Origin: Pseudomonadota bacterium
GTDB lineage: Bacteria > Pseudomonadota > Alphaproteobacteria > Acetobacterales > Acetobacteraceae
Assembly: GCA_019351895.1 (NCBI GenBank)
Contig: JABBOH010000016.1
Location: 34,952-98,951, forward strand
Direction: 5' to 3'
Length of the DNA stretch: 64,000 nt
The notes under the pieces were generated by a model. That model saw nothing but the letters and a program-made list of their open reading frames with translations, did not search any database and had not been told where the DNA came from. Each line of letters begins with the position of its first letter. The stretch's first letter is position 1. The translations under genes were made by a program, and so were the position numbers. Below are positions 1-9,271 of the stretch, piece by piece.

Positions 1-2
1 GG

Positions 3-173
3 GTCCATGACGGCGAGAGCCGGGTGCGGGCCGTTGTCTCGAAGTCCGGCGCCAACATGGCCGGGTTCGAGCGCTACCAGCTTGGCGAAGGCATTGAGAA
101 GCAGACCTCCGACTTCGCGGCGGAAGTTGCGGCGACGGCGGGCATTCCCAAGACGCCCGAGACGGTCGACTGA
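3..173 (+). CDS. tsf: Elongation factor Ts, C-terminal fragment (gene cut by window start)
   Basis: This is the last 56 codons of the translation elongation factor that recharges EF-Tu with GTP. The third forward frame is open from the window edge to a TGA at 171-173. It encodes the segment [20 protein letters not shown], which matches the conserved EF-Ts C-terminal helix (GEGIEK...DFAAEV). The 5' part lies outside the window. pyrH follows 210 bases downstream, as in most alphaproteobacteria. Between them is a small GC hairpin (208-223, six-base stem GGCGGC/GCCGCC) without a U-tract, so it is at best a weak terminator. Confidence 0.93.
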   Translation, partial: VHDGESRVRAVVSKSGANMAGFERYQLGEGIEKQTSDFAAEVAATAGIPKTPETVD

Positions 174-383
174 TCGAGACCGTCGATTGATCAGGATGCG
201 GCGGGACGGCGGCTTGGGCCGCCACTTCTCGCGGCTGGTCTGGCGCGGTCGGATCGTGCCCGATGTGGGGGCGGGGCGGATACTTGTGGCGCCCGGTCCC
301 TGCCTCTAGGGTGCCTCCGCTCCAGCGTCAGCCCGCCACCCAGGCCGATGGGCGAACGGCTCGCGACAGACTCCAAGGACACC

Positions 384-1106
384 ATGGACGGTCACCCAAT
401 CTATAAGCGCGTACTCCTGAAGCTTTCGGGCGAGGCGCTGATGGGGCGAGCCGAATACGGTCTCGACTCTCATACGGTCAAGCAGATCGCCCAGGACATC
501 GGGTCCGTGGTCGCCATGGGGGTGGAGGTCTGTGTCGTCATCGGCGGCGGCAACATCTTCCGCGGCGTCAAGGGCGCGGCAGCGGGCATGGATCGCGCCC
601 AGGCCGACTACATGGGCATGCTGGCTACGGTGATGAACGCGCTCGCGATGCAGAGCGCGCTCGAACTCGCCGGATTACCAACCCGTGTGCAATCGGCAAT
701 TCCAATGGCAAGTCTCTGCGAGCCATATATCCGGCGGCGGGCGCAGAGACATATGGAAAAGGGCCGGATCGTCATCTTCGCGGCGGGCACCGGCAACCCG
801 TTCTTCACCACCGACACAGCCGCTGCCCTTCGGGCCGCTGAAATGGGCTGCGAGGCGCTGCTGAAAGGCACCCAGGTCGACGGGGTGTATTCGGCCGATC
901 CCCATAAAGTTGTTGATGCAAAACGATTTGACTCGCTGACCTACATGGAGGTGCTGTCGCAGGACTTGGCGGTGATGGACGCGGCTGCGATCAGCCTGGC
1001 GCGGGAAAGCCGGCTGCCGATCCTGGTTTTCAATCTTCACCGCCCCGGCGCCTTCGCCTCGGCGATGCGCGGTGAGGGCGCCTATACGATCATCAGTGAC
1101 GCTTGA
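384..1106 (+). CDS. pyrH: Uridylate kinase
   Basis: UMP kinase phosphorylates UMP to UDP with ATP in the cytoplasm and is the first step after UMP in pyrimidine nucleotide synthesis. The 240-residue product has the amino-acid-kinase fold signatures: [12 protein letters not shown] near the N-terminus, the glycine-rich [10 protein letters not shown], and [19 protein letters not shown] in the C-terminal half. The family is about 240 residues. I chose ATG 384 because it gives that length and has AAGGA four bases upstream; an in-frame ATG at 348 would add 12 residues that do not look like this family. The TGA sits 14 bases before the frr start. Confidence 0.97.
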   Translation: MDGHPIYKRVLLKLSGEALMGRAEYGLDSHTVKQIAQDIGSVVAMGVEVCVVIGGGNIFRGVKGAAAGMDRAQADYMGMLATVMNALAMQSALELAGLPTRVQSAIPMASLCEPYIRRRAQRHMEKGRIVIFAAGTGNPFFTTDTAAALRAAEMGCEALLKGTQVDGVYSADPHKVVDAKRFDSLTYMEVLSQDLAVMDAAAISLARESRLPILVFNLHRPGAFASAMRGEGAYTIISDA

Positions 1107-1120
1107 CGAAGGAGGGGCCG

Positions 1121-1687
1121 GTGCCCGCTGACCTGAACGCTCTGAAGCAGGACTTGACGCGCCGCATGGAAGGCGCGGTTGAGACGCTGCGGAAGGATCA
1201 AAGCGGTCTCAGGACCGGCCGCGCCAGCCCCGCTCTGCTCGAGCCCGTGCGGGTCGAGGCCTATGGCACCGCCACGCCGTTGACGCAGGTCGGAACGATC
1301 GCCGTTCCGGAAGCCAGAATGATCACGGTGCAGGTCTGGGACCGGAGCCTGGTGAATTCCGTTGTAGCCGCTATCCGCGACTCGGGCCTTGGCCTCAACC
1401 CCGGAGCGGACGGGCAGATCGTCCGCGTGCCGATCCCCCAGCTGACGGCCGAGCGGCGCACCGAGCTCGCCAAGGCCGCCGGGCGCTACGCCGAGAACGC
1501 CCGGATCGCGGTGCGCGGCGTGCGCCGTGACGGCATGGAACAGATCAAGGCCCTTGAGAAGAAGAGTGATATCAGCAAGGACGAGGCAGAGGACTGGTCG
1601 TCCGAGGTCCAGAAGCTGACCGACGCTTTCGTCAAAAGGGTTGATGAGATGTCGGCCGAGAAAGAACGCGAGATCCGTCAGGTATGA
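1121..1687 (+). CDS. frr: Ribosome recycling factor
   Basis: The ribosome recycling factor splits post-termination ribosomes together with EF-G. The 188-residue product has the family's alternating helix and beta layout, with [20 protein letters not shown] near residue 35, [11 protein letters not shown] near 105 and [10 protein letters not shown] near 150. I place the start at GTG 1121 because the strong Shine-Dalgarno GAAGGAGGGG (1107-1116) lies at the right distance. A TTG at 1103 in frame overlaps pyrH and would bury that site. It is co-directional with pyrH and uppS and probably co-transcribed. Confidence 0.96.
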   Translation: MPADLNALKQDLTRRMEGAVETLRKDQSGLRTGRASPALLEPVRVEAYGTATPLTQVGTIAVPEARMITVQVWDRSLVNSVVAAIRDSGLGLNPGADGQIVRVPIPQLTAERRTELAKAAGRYAENARIAVRGVRRDGMEQIKALEKKSDISKDEAEDWSSEVQKLTDAFVKRVDEMSAEKEREIRQV

Positions 1688-1699
1688 GATCCGGCATCG

Positions 1700-2482
1700 A
1701 TGAAGCGCGCCGTGGCGACTGAGCTGGCTGCAGCGACCATTGGCGCTGAAGCGCCATGCCGAAAGCCCGGCAGCGGCCCGAATGTTCCGCGCCATGTCGC
1801 GCTGATCATGGATGGCAACGGCCGTTGGGCCAAGGCGCGGGGCCTGCCGCGCGTGGCAGGCCACCGGGCGGGGGCCAAGGCTGTCCGCCGCTGTATCGAG
1901 GCCGCCATCGATCAGGGTGTGGAATGGCTCACGCTCTTTGCTTTCAGCAGCGAGAACTGGCGTCGTCCGGCCGGCGAGGTGATGGAGCTGACTAGCCTGC
2001 TGCGCCAGTATCTTCGGAGCGAACTGGCCGAGCTTGCGGCCAATGGCGTCTGCTTCCGCGTGATCGGCGACCGGATGCGGTTCTCCCCCGAACTGCGGGC
2101 CGAGTTCGAGCGCGCCGAGCGACAGACGGCGGGCAATCGGCGGCTCAATCTGACGGTGGCGCTTTCCTACGGCGGCCGGGCGGAGATACTCGCTGCCGCA
2201 CAGTCCGTGGCGCGCGCCGCTCAAAGCGGCACGATCGACGTGGAGGCCCTGGATGAGGCGGCCTTCGGCCGCTTCCTGCCGAGCGCCATCATCCCCGACC
2301 CGGATCTGCTGATCCGCACGAGCGGCGAACAGCGGCTCTCGAATTTCCTCCTCTGGCAATGCGCCTATGCCGAGCTTGTCTTCATGGACGTGCTCTGGCC
2401 CGATTTCGGAGCCGAGAATCTCGCGGCGGCCTTGACCGAATTCGCGCGGAGGGAGCGACGATACGGTGGCAGCGTCGCCTGA
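1700..2482 (+). CDS. uppS: Isoprenyl transferase (undecaprenyl diphosphate synthase)
   Basis: This cis-prenyltransferase condenses isopentenyl diphosphate with farnesyl diphosphate to make undecaprenyl diphosphate, the carrier lipid for peptidoglycan and LPS. The 260-residue product has the family core: MDGNGRWAK with catalytic Asp38, the FAFSSENWRRP block, and the C-terminal RTSGEQRLSNFLLWQ that binds diphosphate. Length is slightly above the usual 230-250 because of an N-terminal extension of about 30 residues. The gene starts 12 bases after frr and its last 17 bases overlap cdsA, which indicates translational coupling. Confidence 0.96.
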   Translation: MKRAVATELAAATIGAEAPCRKPGSGPNVPRHVALIMDGNGRWAKARGLPRVAGHRAGAKAVRRCIEAAIDQGVEWLTLFAFSSENWRRPAGEVMELTSLLRQYLRSELAELAANGVCFRVIGDRMRFSPELRAEFERAERQTAGNRRLNLTVALSYGGRAEILAAAQSVARAAQSGTIDVEALDEAAFGRFLPSAIIPDPDLLIRTSGEQRLSNFLLWQCAYAELVFMDVLWPDFGAENLAAALTEFARRERRYGGSVA

Positions 2483-3353
2483 ACCGCCAGGCCCTTCGCC
2501 CGTAGCCGGCAGTGCCGCGGCGGCCGCGAGCGTCCCCCGGCGATCTGGACGGTGGGCCGATCTAGGCAAGCGCGTCGGCTCCGCGGTCATTCTGGCACCG
2601 CTGGCCCTCGCTTGCCTGTGGTTCGGCCAATGGCCGTGGGCGCTGCTGATCGCGCTCGGCGCTGCCGGTTCTGCTGTCGAATGGGCGCTGATGTGCGGGG
2701 CGCAGCCACGGACATGGCCGGTCTTTCTTCTGCCGCTCGGCATGGCGGCTGTGCCTCTTTTGGCGTTTGTGGCCGGTGCCGGCTGGGCATTGGCGCTGGC
2801 AGCCGCCCTGGCCATCTTGGGGTGGGTCCTGTTCGGACGCGACCGGAACGCGCTGTGGCTGACGGCTGGTTTCGTCTACTTGGCTCCGGCCGCAGTGGCG
2901 CTCGTCCGGTTGCGCCACATCCATCTGGTCGGCCGGTTGGACATGCTGTTCCTGGTGCTCATCATCTGGGCAAGCGACATCGGCGCCTACCTGGTGGGAC
3001 GCCTCGTCGGAGGGCCGAAGCTCGCGCCCACGATCTCGCCGGGCAAAACGTGGTCGGGCGCGGCGGGTGGCCTCGTCGCCGCGGGACTGGTGGGTCTGGC
3101 CGTGGCTGCGGCCGCTGGAGGCGAACCCGCGCCGGTTCATGCCATGGAGATTGCCGTGATCCTCGGAGCTGCTTCCCAGATCGGGGATTTGCTGGAAAGC
3201 TGGTTCAAGCGCCACTTTGGCGTGAAGGATTCCGGCCGCTCGATACCGGGCCACGGCGGCCTGCTGGATCGGCTGGACGGCATGTTGACTGCCGCCCCGG
3301 CCGCCGGGCTCATGGCGGTCACGCTCGGGGGAGGGGTCCTGCTGTGGCAGTGA
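2466..3353 (+). CDS. cdsA: Phosphatidate cytidylyltransferase (CDP-diacylglycerol synthase)
   Basis: This inner-membrane enzyme converts phosphatidic acid and CTP to CDP-diacylglycerol, the precursor of all the cell's phospholipids. The 295-residue product is rich in hydrophobic segments (several from about residue 38 to 290) and ends with the PROSITE CdsA signature: [20 protein letters not shown] followed by GLLDRLD. The GTG start at 2466 overlaps uppS by 17 bases. An Ala/Pro-rich N-terminal tail of about 30 residues precedes the first membrane segment, so a later start cannot be excluded. Confidence 0.95.
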   Translation: MAASPEPPGPSPVAGSAAAAASVPRRSGRWADLGKRVGSAVILAPLALACLWFGQWPWALLIALGAAGSAVEWALMCGAQPRTWPVFLLPLGMAAVPLLAFVAGAGWALALAAALAILGWVLFGRDRNALWLTAGFVYLAPAAVALVRLRHIHLVGRLDMLFLVLIIWASDIGAYLVGRLVGGPKLAPTISPGKTWSGAAGGLVAAGLVGLAVAAAAGGEPAPVHAMEIAVILGAASQIGDLLESWFKRHFGVKDSGRSIPGHGGLLDRLDGMLTAAPAAGLMAVTLGGGVLLWQ

Positions 3354-3363
3354 AGGCGTCGGC

Positions 3364-4521
3364 ATGAAAACCATCACGATCCTGGGCAGCACCGGAAGCG
3401 TCGGCACCCAGACGCTCGACCTCATTCTGGCCGACCCGGATCGCTACCGGGTGCGGGCCCTTGTCGGTGGCCGCAACGTCACGCTGCTCGCCGAGCAGGC
3501 GCGGCTCTGCCGGCCGGAGGTCGCGGTGATCCATGACCACAACTGCCTCGGCGCGTTGAGCGAGGCGCTCGCGGGCACCGGCATTTCAGTGTCGGCGGGT
3601 CCAGCCGCTGTTTGCGAAGCGGCGGCGATGCCGGCCGACTGGACCATGGCGGGCATCATCGGCATGGCCGGGCTGCACCCGACCCTCGCCGCCATCCGCC
3701 GTGGGGGTGCGATCGCCTTCGCCAACAAGGAGGTCCTGGTCTCCGCCGGCAGCATCATGATGGATGCGGTTGCGGCGGCTGGCGCGCGGCTTCTGCCTGT
3801 CGATTCCGAACACAACGCCATCTTCCAGTGCCTTGAGGCTCATAACGCGAGTGCCGTGGAGCGTATCATCCTGACCGCATCGGGCGGTCCTTTCCGGCAG
3901 ACGAGCCGGGAGGCGATGGGCTCGATCACACCGGAGTCTGCGCTGCGCCACCCCGTCTGGTCGATGGGCGCCAAGATCACGATCGATTCGGCCACCATGA
4001 TGAACAAGGGGCTGGAGGTCATCGAGGCCGCGCGGCTCTTTGGCCTCACGAGCGAGGCGGACGAGGTCCTGGTCCACCCGCAATCCGTCGTCCACGGCAT
4101 CGTCTGCTATGCCGACGGCAGCATGCTGGCGCAGATGGGCGCGCCCGACATGCATATCCCGATCGCCCATGCGCTCGGCTGGCCGGACCGGCTAACGACA
4201 AGTTCGAAGCGCCTCGATCTGACGAGTCTCGCCACACTGGAGTTTATCCTCCCCGACCCGGTGCGGTTCCCGGCGCTCCGCGTGGCGCGGGAGGTACTGG
4301 CCGCCGGGGGCGCTGCGCCTGCCATCATGAATGCGGCGAACGAGGTCGCGGTCGCGGCTTTTCTTGCGCGCCGGATCGGCTTCCTCGACATCGTCGGCAC
4401 GGTGGAAGCGGTGCTCGACCGGCTCGGCGCTCCGGCCGCCAAGGATCTCGACGGCATCATCGCCTTCGATGCCGCAGCCAGACAGGCCGCTGACGCCATG
4501 ATACTATCCCGCGCCGCCTGA
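3364..4521 (+). CDS. dxr: 1-deoxy-D-xylulose-5-phosphate reductoisomerase
   Basis: DXR makes 2-C-methyl-D-erythritol 4-phosphate from DXP with NADPH, the committed step of the MEP isoprenoid pathway that ultimately feeds the neighbouring uppS. The 385-residue product shows the NADPH loop GSTGSVGTQT (residues 8-17), NKE (121-123), the metal-binding VDSEHNAI (146-153) and HPQSVVHG. The start ATG 3364 has GAAGG at the cdsA stop as its Shine-Dalgarno. It lies 10 bases after cdsA in the same operon. A DXR of this class is the target of fosmidomycin. Confidence 0.97.
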   Translation: MKTITILGSTGSVGTQTLDLILADPDRYRVRALVGGRNVTLLAEQARLCRPEVAVIHDHNCLGALSEALAGTGISVSAGPAAVCEAAAMPADWTMAGIIGMAGLHPTLAAIRRGGAIAFANKEVLVSAGSIMMDAVAAAGARLLPVDSEHNAIFQCLEAHNASAVERIILTASGGPFRQTSREAMGSITPESALRHPVWSMGAKITIDSATMMNKGLEVIEAARLFGLTSEADEVLVHPQSVVHGIVCYADGSMLAQMGAPDMHIPIAHALGWPDRLTTSSKRLDLTSLATLEFILPDPVRFPALRVAREVLAAGGAAPAIMNAANEVAVAAFLARRIGFLDIVGTVEAVLDRLGAPAAKDLDGIIAFDAAARQAADAMILSRAA

Positions 4522-4554
4522 CACCGCCTCCGGTAACCGTTAGAAGCCCGTATC

Positions 4555-5667
4555 ATGCACGACCTCATTAGTCTCATCCGCACCGTGGTGGCCTTCGCGG
4601 TCGTCCTCGGCGTTCTCGTCTTCGTCCACGAGATGGGTCACTACCTCGCGGCGCGGTGGCGCGGCGTTCATGTGGAAGCCTTCTCGATCGGCTTCGGCCA
4701 GTCCTTCGCGCGCTGGACGGATCGGCGAGGAACGGTCTGGAAGGTCGCCTGGATTCCCCTCGGCGGCTACGTGAAGCTGCACGGACAGGAGCGTCCCCAG
4801 GACGTGACGGAGGAGGAGCGGGCCGCATGGCAGAACGGCCGCACCTTTCACGAGAAGTCCGTCTGGTCGCGGATGATCGTGATCGCGGCGGGACCGATCG
4901 CCAACTTCGTGCTGGCGGCAGTGCTCTTCATCGGACTGTTCATGGTTGTCGGCAAGCCGATAGCCGAGCCCGTGGTCGGCAAAGTCCTTCCGAACACGGT
5001 GGCGGCCAGTGCCAACCTCAAGCCCGGCGACATCATCGAGAGCATCGGCGGCGTGCCGGTGAAGACATTCCTCGATGTGCAGCATCAGGTCGCTCCAAAC
5101 CCCGGGAAGGAGGTCCCGCTCACCGTGCTGCGCGGCCAGGACCTCATCATGATGCGGCTCAAGATCGGCAGCACCCCGAACGGTCAGGGTGGGACGCGCG
5201 GAGAACTCGGCATCGTGGAGGGAGCGCCACGCTATCAGCGGCTCGGGCCGATCCAGGCCGTCGGCCAGGGGCTCGACGAGACCTGGACGGTAGGCAGGCA
5301 GACGCTCGGCGGCCTATGGCAGATCGTGGCGCACCGCACGGGGCTCAACGAACTCGGCGGCCCGCTGCGGATCGCCTCGCTGTCCGGCCAGGTCGCGGCC
5401 CTCGGCATCGCGAGTCTCGTCTCCTTCATCGCCATCCTCTCGGTCAATCTCGGCCTCATCAACCTTTTCCCGATTCCCGTGCTGGATGGCGGGCACCTGC
5501 TGTTCTACGTGGCGGAGGTCATCCGGGGGCGTCCAATCTCGGCCAGAGCGCAGGAATACGGCTTCCGGGCGGGCTTCGCCCTGCTGCTCTGCCTGTTCGT
5601 CTTCGCGACCTGGAATGACGTGAATCAACTCGGCTTCGTTCGCTGGGTGACGCAGCACGTTGGATGA
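4555..5667 (+). CDS. rseP: RIP metalloprotease RseP (site-2 protease)
   Basis: This inner-membrane zinc protease cleaves within membranes and in model bacteria acts on anti-sigma factors in the envelope stress response and on leftover signal peptides. The 370-residue product has the zinc motif HEMGH (residues 25-29) in the first membrane helix, a central PDZ domain (about residues 140-215) and the second active-site motif NLFPIPVLDGGHL in a late helix. One PDZ domain is present, as usual for alphaproteobacteria. Its position between dxr and bamA is the standard arrangement. No strong Shine-Dalgarno is seen before ATG 4555. Confidence 0.96.
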   Translation: MHDLISLIRTVVAFAVVLGVLVFVHEMGHYLAARWRGVHVEAFSIGFGQSFARWTDRRGTVWKVAWIPLGGYVKLHGQERPQDVTEEERAAWQNGRTFHEKSVWSRMIVIAAGPIANFVLAAVLFIGLFMVVGKPIAEPVVGKVLPNTVAASANLKPGDIIESIGGVPVKTFLDVQHQVAPNPGKEVPLTVLRGQDLIMMRLKIGSTPNGQGGTRGELGIVEGAPRYQRLGPIQAVGQGLDETWTVGRQTLGGLWQIVAHRTGLNELGGPLRIASLSGQVAALGIASLVSFIAILSVNLGLINLFPIPVLDGGHLLFYVAEVIRGRPISARAQEYGFRAGFALLLCLFVFATWNDVNQLGFVRWVTQHVG

Positions 5668-5702
5668 CGTAAGGGAGGGCAAGATAACGCAGCGGTGAGA
5701 AA

Positions 5703-5742
5703 GGCCTTGCCGCGACAACGGTGGCTGGGATAGGGCAAGGCC
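5703..5742 (+). other. Inverted repeat in the rseP-bamA gap
   Basis: GGCCTTGCC (5703-5711) and GGCAAGGCC (5734-5742) are perfect nine-base inverted repeats around a 22-base loop, 36 bases after the rseP stop. There is no following T-run, so it is not a classical terminator. It could be an attenuator, an RNA processing site or a protein-binding site in the bamA leader. The remaining sequence to 5937 shows no other gene. Confidence 0.4.
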
Positions 5743-5937
5743 GCTGACGGTCTCTGCCTCTCGGAGAGTTTTACCGAGCGATCAAGGGACTACAGCGCGT
5801 TTTCTATGCCCCTCGGGGCGGCGATCGCTCTCTACGGCGCAACGCCCGATGGTCGGCCCGCCGGACTTTCTGCCAGCCTGGCCGCCGGGCCGGTTCTACT
5901 GATCGGCCCCGTGCCGGAACTGAGGGAGACGCGTTCT

Positions 5938-8289
5938 TTGCTTCGCACCCGTGCTGCGCTGCTCGCAACAGCCTGCCTTCTGCCCGCGCTCGTCCCCGGA
6001 GCAGCTTCGTCCCAGGTAACATCGCGCCCAGCCCATCGGGCCTCGGCTCGTCCGGTGGCACCCGTTCCTGCCGGCAACACAATCCATGCCATCGTCGTGC
6101 ATGGGAACCACCGTATCGAGGCAGGGACCATCGAGTCCTACATGCTGCTATCGCCGGGCGATCAGTTCGACCAGAAGCTGATCGATCAGAGCCTCAAGAC
6201 GCTCTATGCCACGGGTTTGTTTAAGAATGTGTCGATAACCCGGGCCGGAAACGACCTCGTGGTCGACGTGAGCGAGAATCCGATCATCGCCAAGGTCGCC
6301 TTCGAGGGCAACCATCAGCTTGTGAACAAGGACCTCCAGTCAATCGTCTCACTCAGGGCGAACTCGGTCTACACGCCGGAAGCGGCGGAGGCTGACCGGC
6401 AGGCGATTCTCGATGCCTACGCCCGCAAAGGCTACTACTCGACGACCGTCGTGCCGCAGATTATCCGCCTGCCCGAAAACCGGGTGGATCTCGTCTTCAA
6501 GATCCATGACGGCAAGGCGACCTTCATCAGCCGCATCACCTTCGTCGGCAACAAGCATTATAGCGAAGGCACGCTGCGGGACGTGATCAGCAGCCGCCAG
6601 AGCGCCTGGTGGCGGTTCCTGTCCACCAGCGATTCCTATGATCCCGCCCGTGTCGGGCTCGACCAGGATCTGCTCCGCCGCTTCTACCTGCGCAGCGGCT
6701 ATCCAGATTATCAGCTGCTCAACACCGAGGCGGAACTGGCGCCCGACCGCTCGTCGTTCTTTCTGACCTTCGTGCTGAACGAGGGACCGCGCTTTCGCAT
6801 AGGCAAGGTCTCGATCGTGTCGCATCTGCCGCACCTCGACAGCGGGTTGCTGAAGGGCGACCTCGATCTTGCCCGCGGCGACTGGTACAACGGCGATGCC
6901 ATCACCCAGAGCGTCCAGGCCATCACCAGTGACGTGCAAGGCCGGGGTTACGCATTCGTCCAGGTCACCCCGGTCCAGAAGAAGCGGGTGAATGCCCGCG
7001 GCCAGCATGTTGTCGATCTGACCTTCGAAATCACCGAGGGGCCGCGCGTCTTCGTCGAGCGAATCGACATCACCGGCAATACCCGGACCGAGGACAAGGT
7101 CATCCGGCGCGAATTCCAGATCGCCGAGGGCGATGCCTTCAACCCGGAGAAGATCAAGGAGTCTCGGCAGCGCCTACAGGAGCTGCAGTATTTTAAAAGC
7201 GTGAACATGAGCACCCAGCCGGGTTCCGCGCCGGATAAGATCGTGCTCACCACGGCTGTGCAGGAGCAGGCGACAGGCTCCTTCACTATCGGCGGCGGGT
7301 TTTCAACCGATGTCGGAGCTCTCCTCAACTTTGGCCTCAACGAAAAGAATCTGATCGGCACCGGCATCGATGCCGGTATCAGTGCGGTCATCGCGCAGCG
7401 CGCGACCCAGTTCGACCTTTCGGTGACCGATCCGTACTTCCTCGACCGCAATCTTCTTCTCGGTGGCGAGATTTTCGACACCACCAACAACAACATCAGC
7501 ATTTCCCAGTACGAGGAGAGCCGCGCCGGCTTCACGGTCCGCACCGGCTATGCCTTCAACAACTTCCTGTCCCAGACGGTGAACTACTCCCTGGTGGATC
7601 GCGACGTTTTCAACGTGCAGAGCACGGCGAGCCTCTACGTCAAGAACGAGGCAGGCTGGTCGCTGTTGTCGCAGCTTGGGCAGAGCATCACGCTCGACCA
7701 CCGGGATAGCACGCTCGACCCGCATAGCGGCTACATTCTGCGGCTTGGTACGGACTTGGCGGGGCTCGGCGGCAATTCCGACTATCTCCGCTTCAAGCTC
7801 GACGCCGGATACTACATCCCGCTGGATTACTTCACCGGCGACCATAACTGGAGCATCGCGCTGCGCGCTGGGGCAGGATACCTCTATCGCTACGGAGGAA
7901 ATAACTACATCATCGACAACTTCTTCCTCGGCGGCGAGAATATGCGTGGCTTCCAGCAGGGCGGCGCAGGTCCGCACGATGTGGCGACCGGCGACAGTCT
8001 CGGCGGTAACACCATCTTGACCGGCACGGCGGAACTTCATTTCCCGCTACCGATCTCGCCCGATATCGGCTTGTCGGGCCGTGTTTTCACCGATGTCGGC
8101 ACGCTCTTCGGCGTGCAGTCGAACTATGGCCCGGTCTACGACTCGCGTAGCCCGCGCGTGGCCGTGGGCATCGGCTTCTCGTGGAACACGCCATTCGGCC
8201 TGATCAACATCGATCTCGCCGATCCGATCGTCAAATACAAGGACGACCAGACCCAAGTCTTCCGCTTCGGCTTCGGCACGACCTTTTGA
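5938..8289 (+). CDS. bamA: Outer membrane protein assembly factor BamA
   Basis: BamA is the Omp85 barrel that inserts beta-barrel proteins into the outer membrane. From the chosen start the protein is 783 residues. It has a signal peptide (LLRTRAALLATACLLPALVPGA, then cleavage near AASSQ), five POTRA repeats from about residue 50 to 390 (first one IHAIVVHGNHRIEAGTI), and a 16-strand barrel with the L6 motif MRGFQQGG and a C-terminal Phe (FGFGTTF). An ATG at 5806 extends the frame by 44 residues but would bury the signal peptide. TTG 5938 has GAGGGAG nine bases upstream and puts the signal at the N-terminus, so I prefer it; GTG 5911 is also possible. Confidence 0.93.
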   Translation: MLRTRAALLATACLLPALVPGAASSQVTSRPAHRASARPVAPVPAGNTIHAIVVHGNHRIEAGTIESYMLLSPGDQFDQKLIDQSLKTLYATGLFKNVSITRAGNDLVVDVSENPIIAKVAFEGNHQLVNKDLQSIVSLRANSVYTPEAAEADRQAILDAYARKGYYSTTVVPQIIRLPENRVDLVFKIHDGKATFISRITFVGNKHYSEGTLRDVISSRQSAWWRFLSTSDSYDPARVGLDQDLLRRFYLRSGYPDYQLLNTEAELAPDRSSFFLTFVLNEGPRFRIGKVSIVSHLPHLDSGLLKGDLDLARGDWYNGDAITQSVQAITSDVQGRGYAFVQVTPVQKKRVNARGQHVVDLTFEITEGPRVFVERIDITGNTRTEDKVIRREFQIAEGDAFNPEKIKESRQRLQELQYFKSVNMSTQPGSAPDKIVLTTAVQEQATGSFTIGGGFSTDVGALLNFGLNEKNLIGTGIDAGISAVIAQRATQFDLSVTDPYFLDRNLLLGGEIFDTTNNNISISQYEESRAGFTVRTGYAFNNFLSQTVNYSLVDRDVFNVQSTASLYVKNEAGWSLLSQLGQSITLDHRDSTLDPHSGYILRLGTDLAGLGGNSDYLRFKLDAGYYIPLDYFTGDHNWSIALRAGAGYLYRYGGNNYIIDNFFLGGENMRGFQQGGAGPHDVATGDSLGGNTILTGTAELHFPLPISPDIGLSGRVFTDVGTLFGVQSNYGPVYDSRSPRVAVGIGFSWNTPFGLINIDLADPIVKYKDDQTQVFRFGFGTTF

Positions 8290-8433
8290 TGGGCTGAAAA
8301 AGAACAAAAGGATCAGTTCTTTGCCGGTGTAGCACCTGATTCGGAAATTCGCTGAGGGGCTGCTACAAGCACCGGCGATCGCCTCAGGCGCTGCACTCGT
8401 TTCACCTGGCTTCGATACAAGGTTACACGTCCC

Positions 8434-9267
8434 TTGCGACATATCTCTCGCTCCATCGCCGCAGCCGCGGCGGTGTTGATCCTGTCTCCGGCCGCCTCCT
8501 TCGCCCAAAGCTCCCAACCGGGCTGGTTCGTTCCTAAACAGGGGCCGCAGCACGGACCGGCTCATTCCGCCTCGGATGGGCGGAGCGTGCGGCATACGGT
8601 TCACCTCCCGGATCTGGGACCGCCGTTACCGGCGACGCCCACGCCCAACCCGGCGGCTGAGGCGGCGGCTACGGCGCAGGCCAGTGCTCCGATCCCGACC
8701 CTGCCGCCATTGATCCACGAGAACCCGCCGCCGGCGCCGATCATCGGCGTCATCGGCGTGCCCGACGTGTTGCAGGCGTCGACCGCGGCGCAGGCCGTCG
8801 ACAAGGAGATCCAGAAGCGCCGGTCGGACCTGACGGCGGAAGCCAAGAAGGAGCAGGAACTCTGGCGCAAGACGCAGGAGGTCCTTGCCGATCCGCACGT
8901 GCATCTGCCCCCGGATGAGTTGCGGGCGCGGGAGCTCCAGCTCCAGAACCGCATCGCCACCGACCAGCTTGCATTTCGCAACCACGAGGCGCGCATACAG
9001 GCGGCAGCTCAAGTCGCGCTTGGTCAGGTGGAGCGGACGCTGATCGCGGTGATCCGTCAGGTCGCCACGAGCCGCGGAATGAACCTCGTGCTCCACCGGG
9101 CGCAGGTGGCGCTCAACATGAATGAGTTCGACATCACCGATGAGGTGACGAAGCAGCTCAATCAGGTCCTGCCGTCGGTGAAGGTGCCGCCCGATGATGC
9201 CTTCGCCAAGGTGACAGCGGCGTCGCTTCAGGCGCAACAACAGCAGCAGGGGCAGCAGGGGCCGTAA
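8434..9267 (+). CDS. OmpH/Skp family periplasmic chaperone
   Basis: Skp-type chaperones escort unfolded outer-membrane proteins through the periplasm to BamA. The 277-residue product has a signal peptide (residues 1-24, ending ASFA-QS), then a Pro/Ala-rich stretch to about residue 105, then the family's long helical region (IGVIGVPDVLQASTAAQAVD... to about 235) with alternating charged residues, and a Gln-rich tail. It is longer than typical Skp (about 160-200 residues) because of the Pro-rich N-terminal insert. The predicted start is TTG 8434. Its place directly between bamA and lpxD is diagnostic. The short tail-end repeat (QAQQQQQGQQG) is low complexity. Confidence 0.85.
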   Translation: MRHISRSIAAAAAVLILSPAASFAQSSQPGWFVPKQGPQHGPAHSASDGRSVRHTVHLPDLGPPLPATPTPNPAAEAAATAQASAPIPTLPPLIHENPPPAPIIGVIGVPDVLQASTAAQAVDKEIQKRRSDLTAEAKKEQELWRKTQEVLADPHVHLPPDELRARELQLQNRIATDQLAFRNHEARIQAAAQVALGQVERTLIAVIRQVATSRGMNLVLHRAQVALNMNEFDITDEVTKQLNQVLPSVKVPPDDAFAKVTAASLQAQQQQQGQQGP

Positions 9268-9271
9268 AAGG

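Noticed and set aside
1082..2815. Long minus-strand open frame of 577 codons opposite frr, uppS and cdsA
   Set aside because: It is antisense to three well-recognised genes. Its translation has no family motif, and long antisense frames are expected in high-GC DNA.
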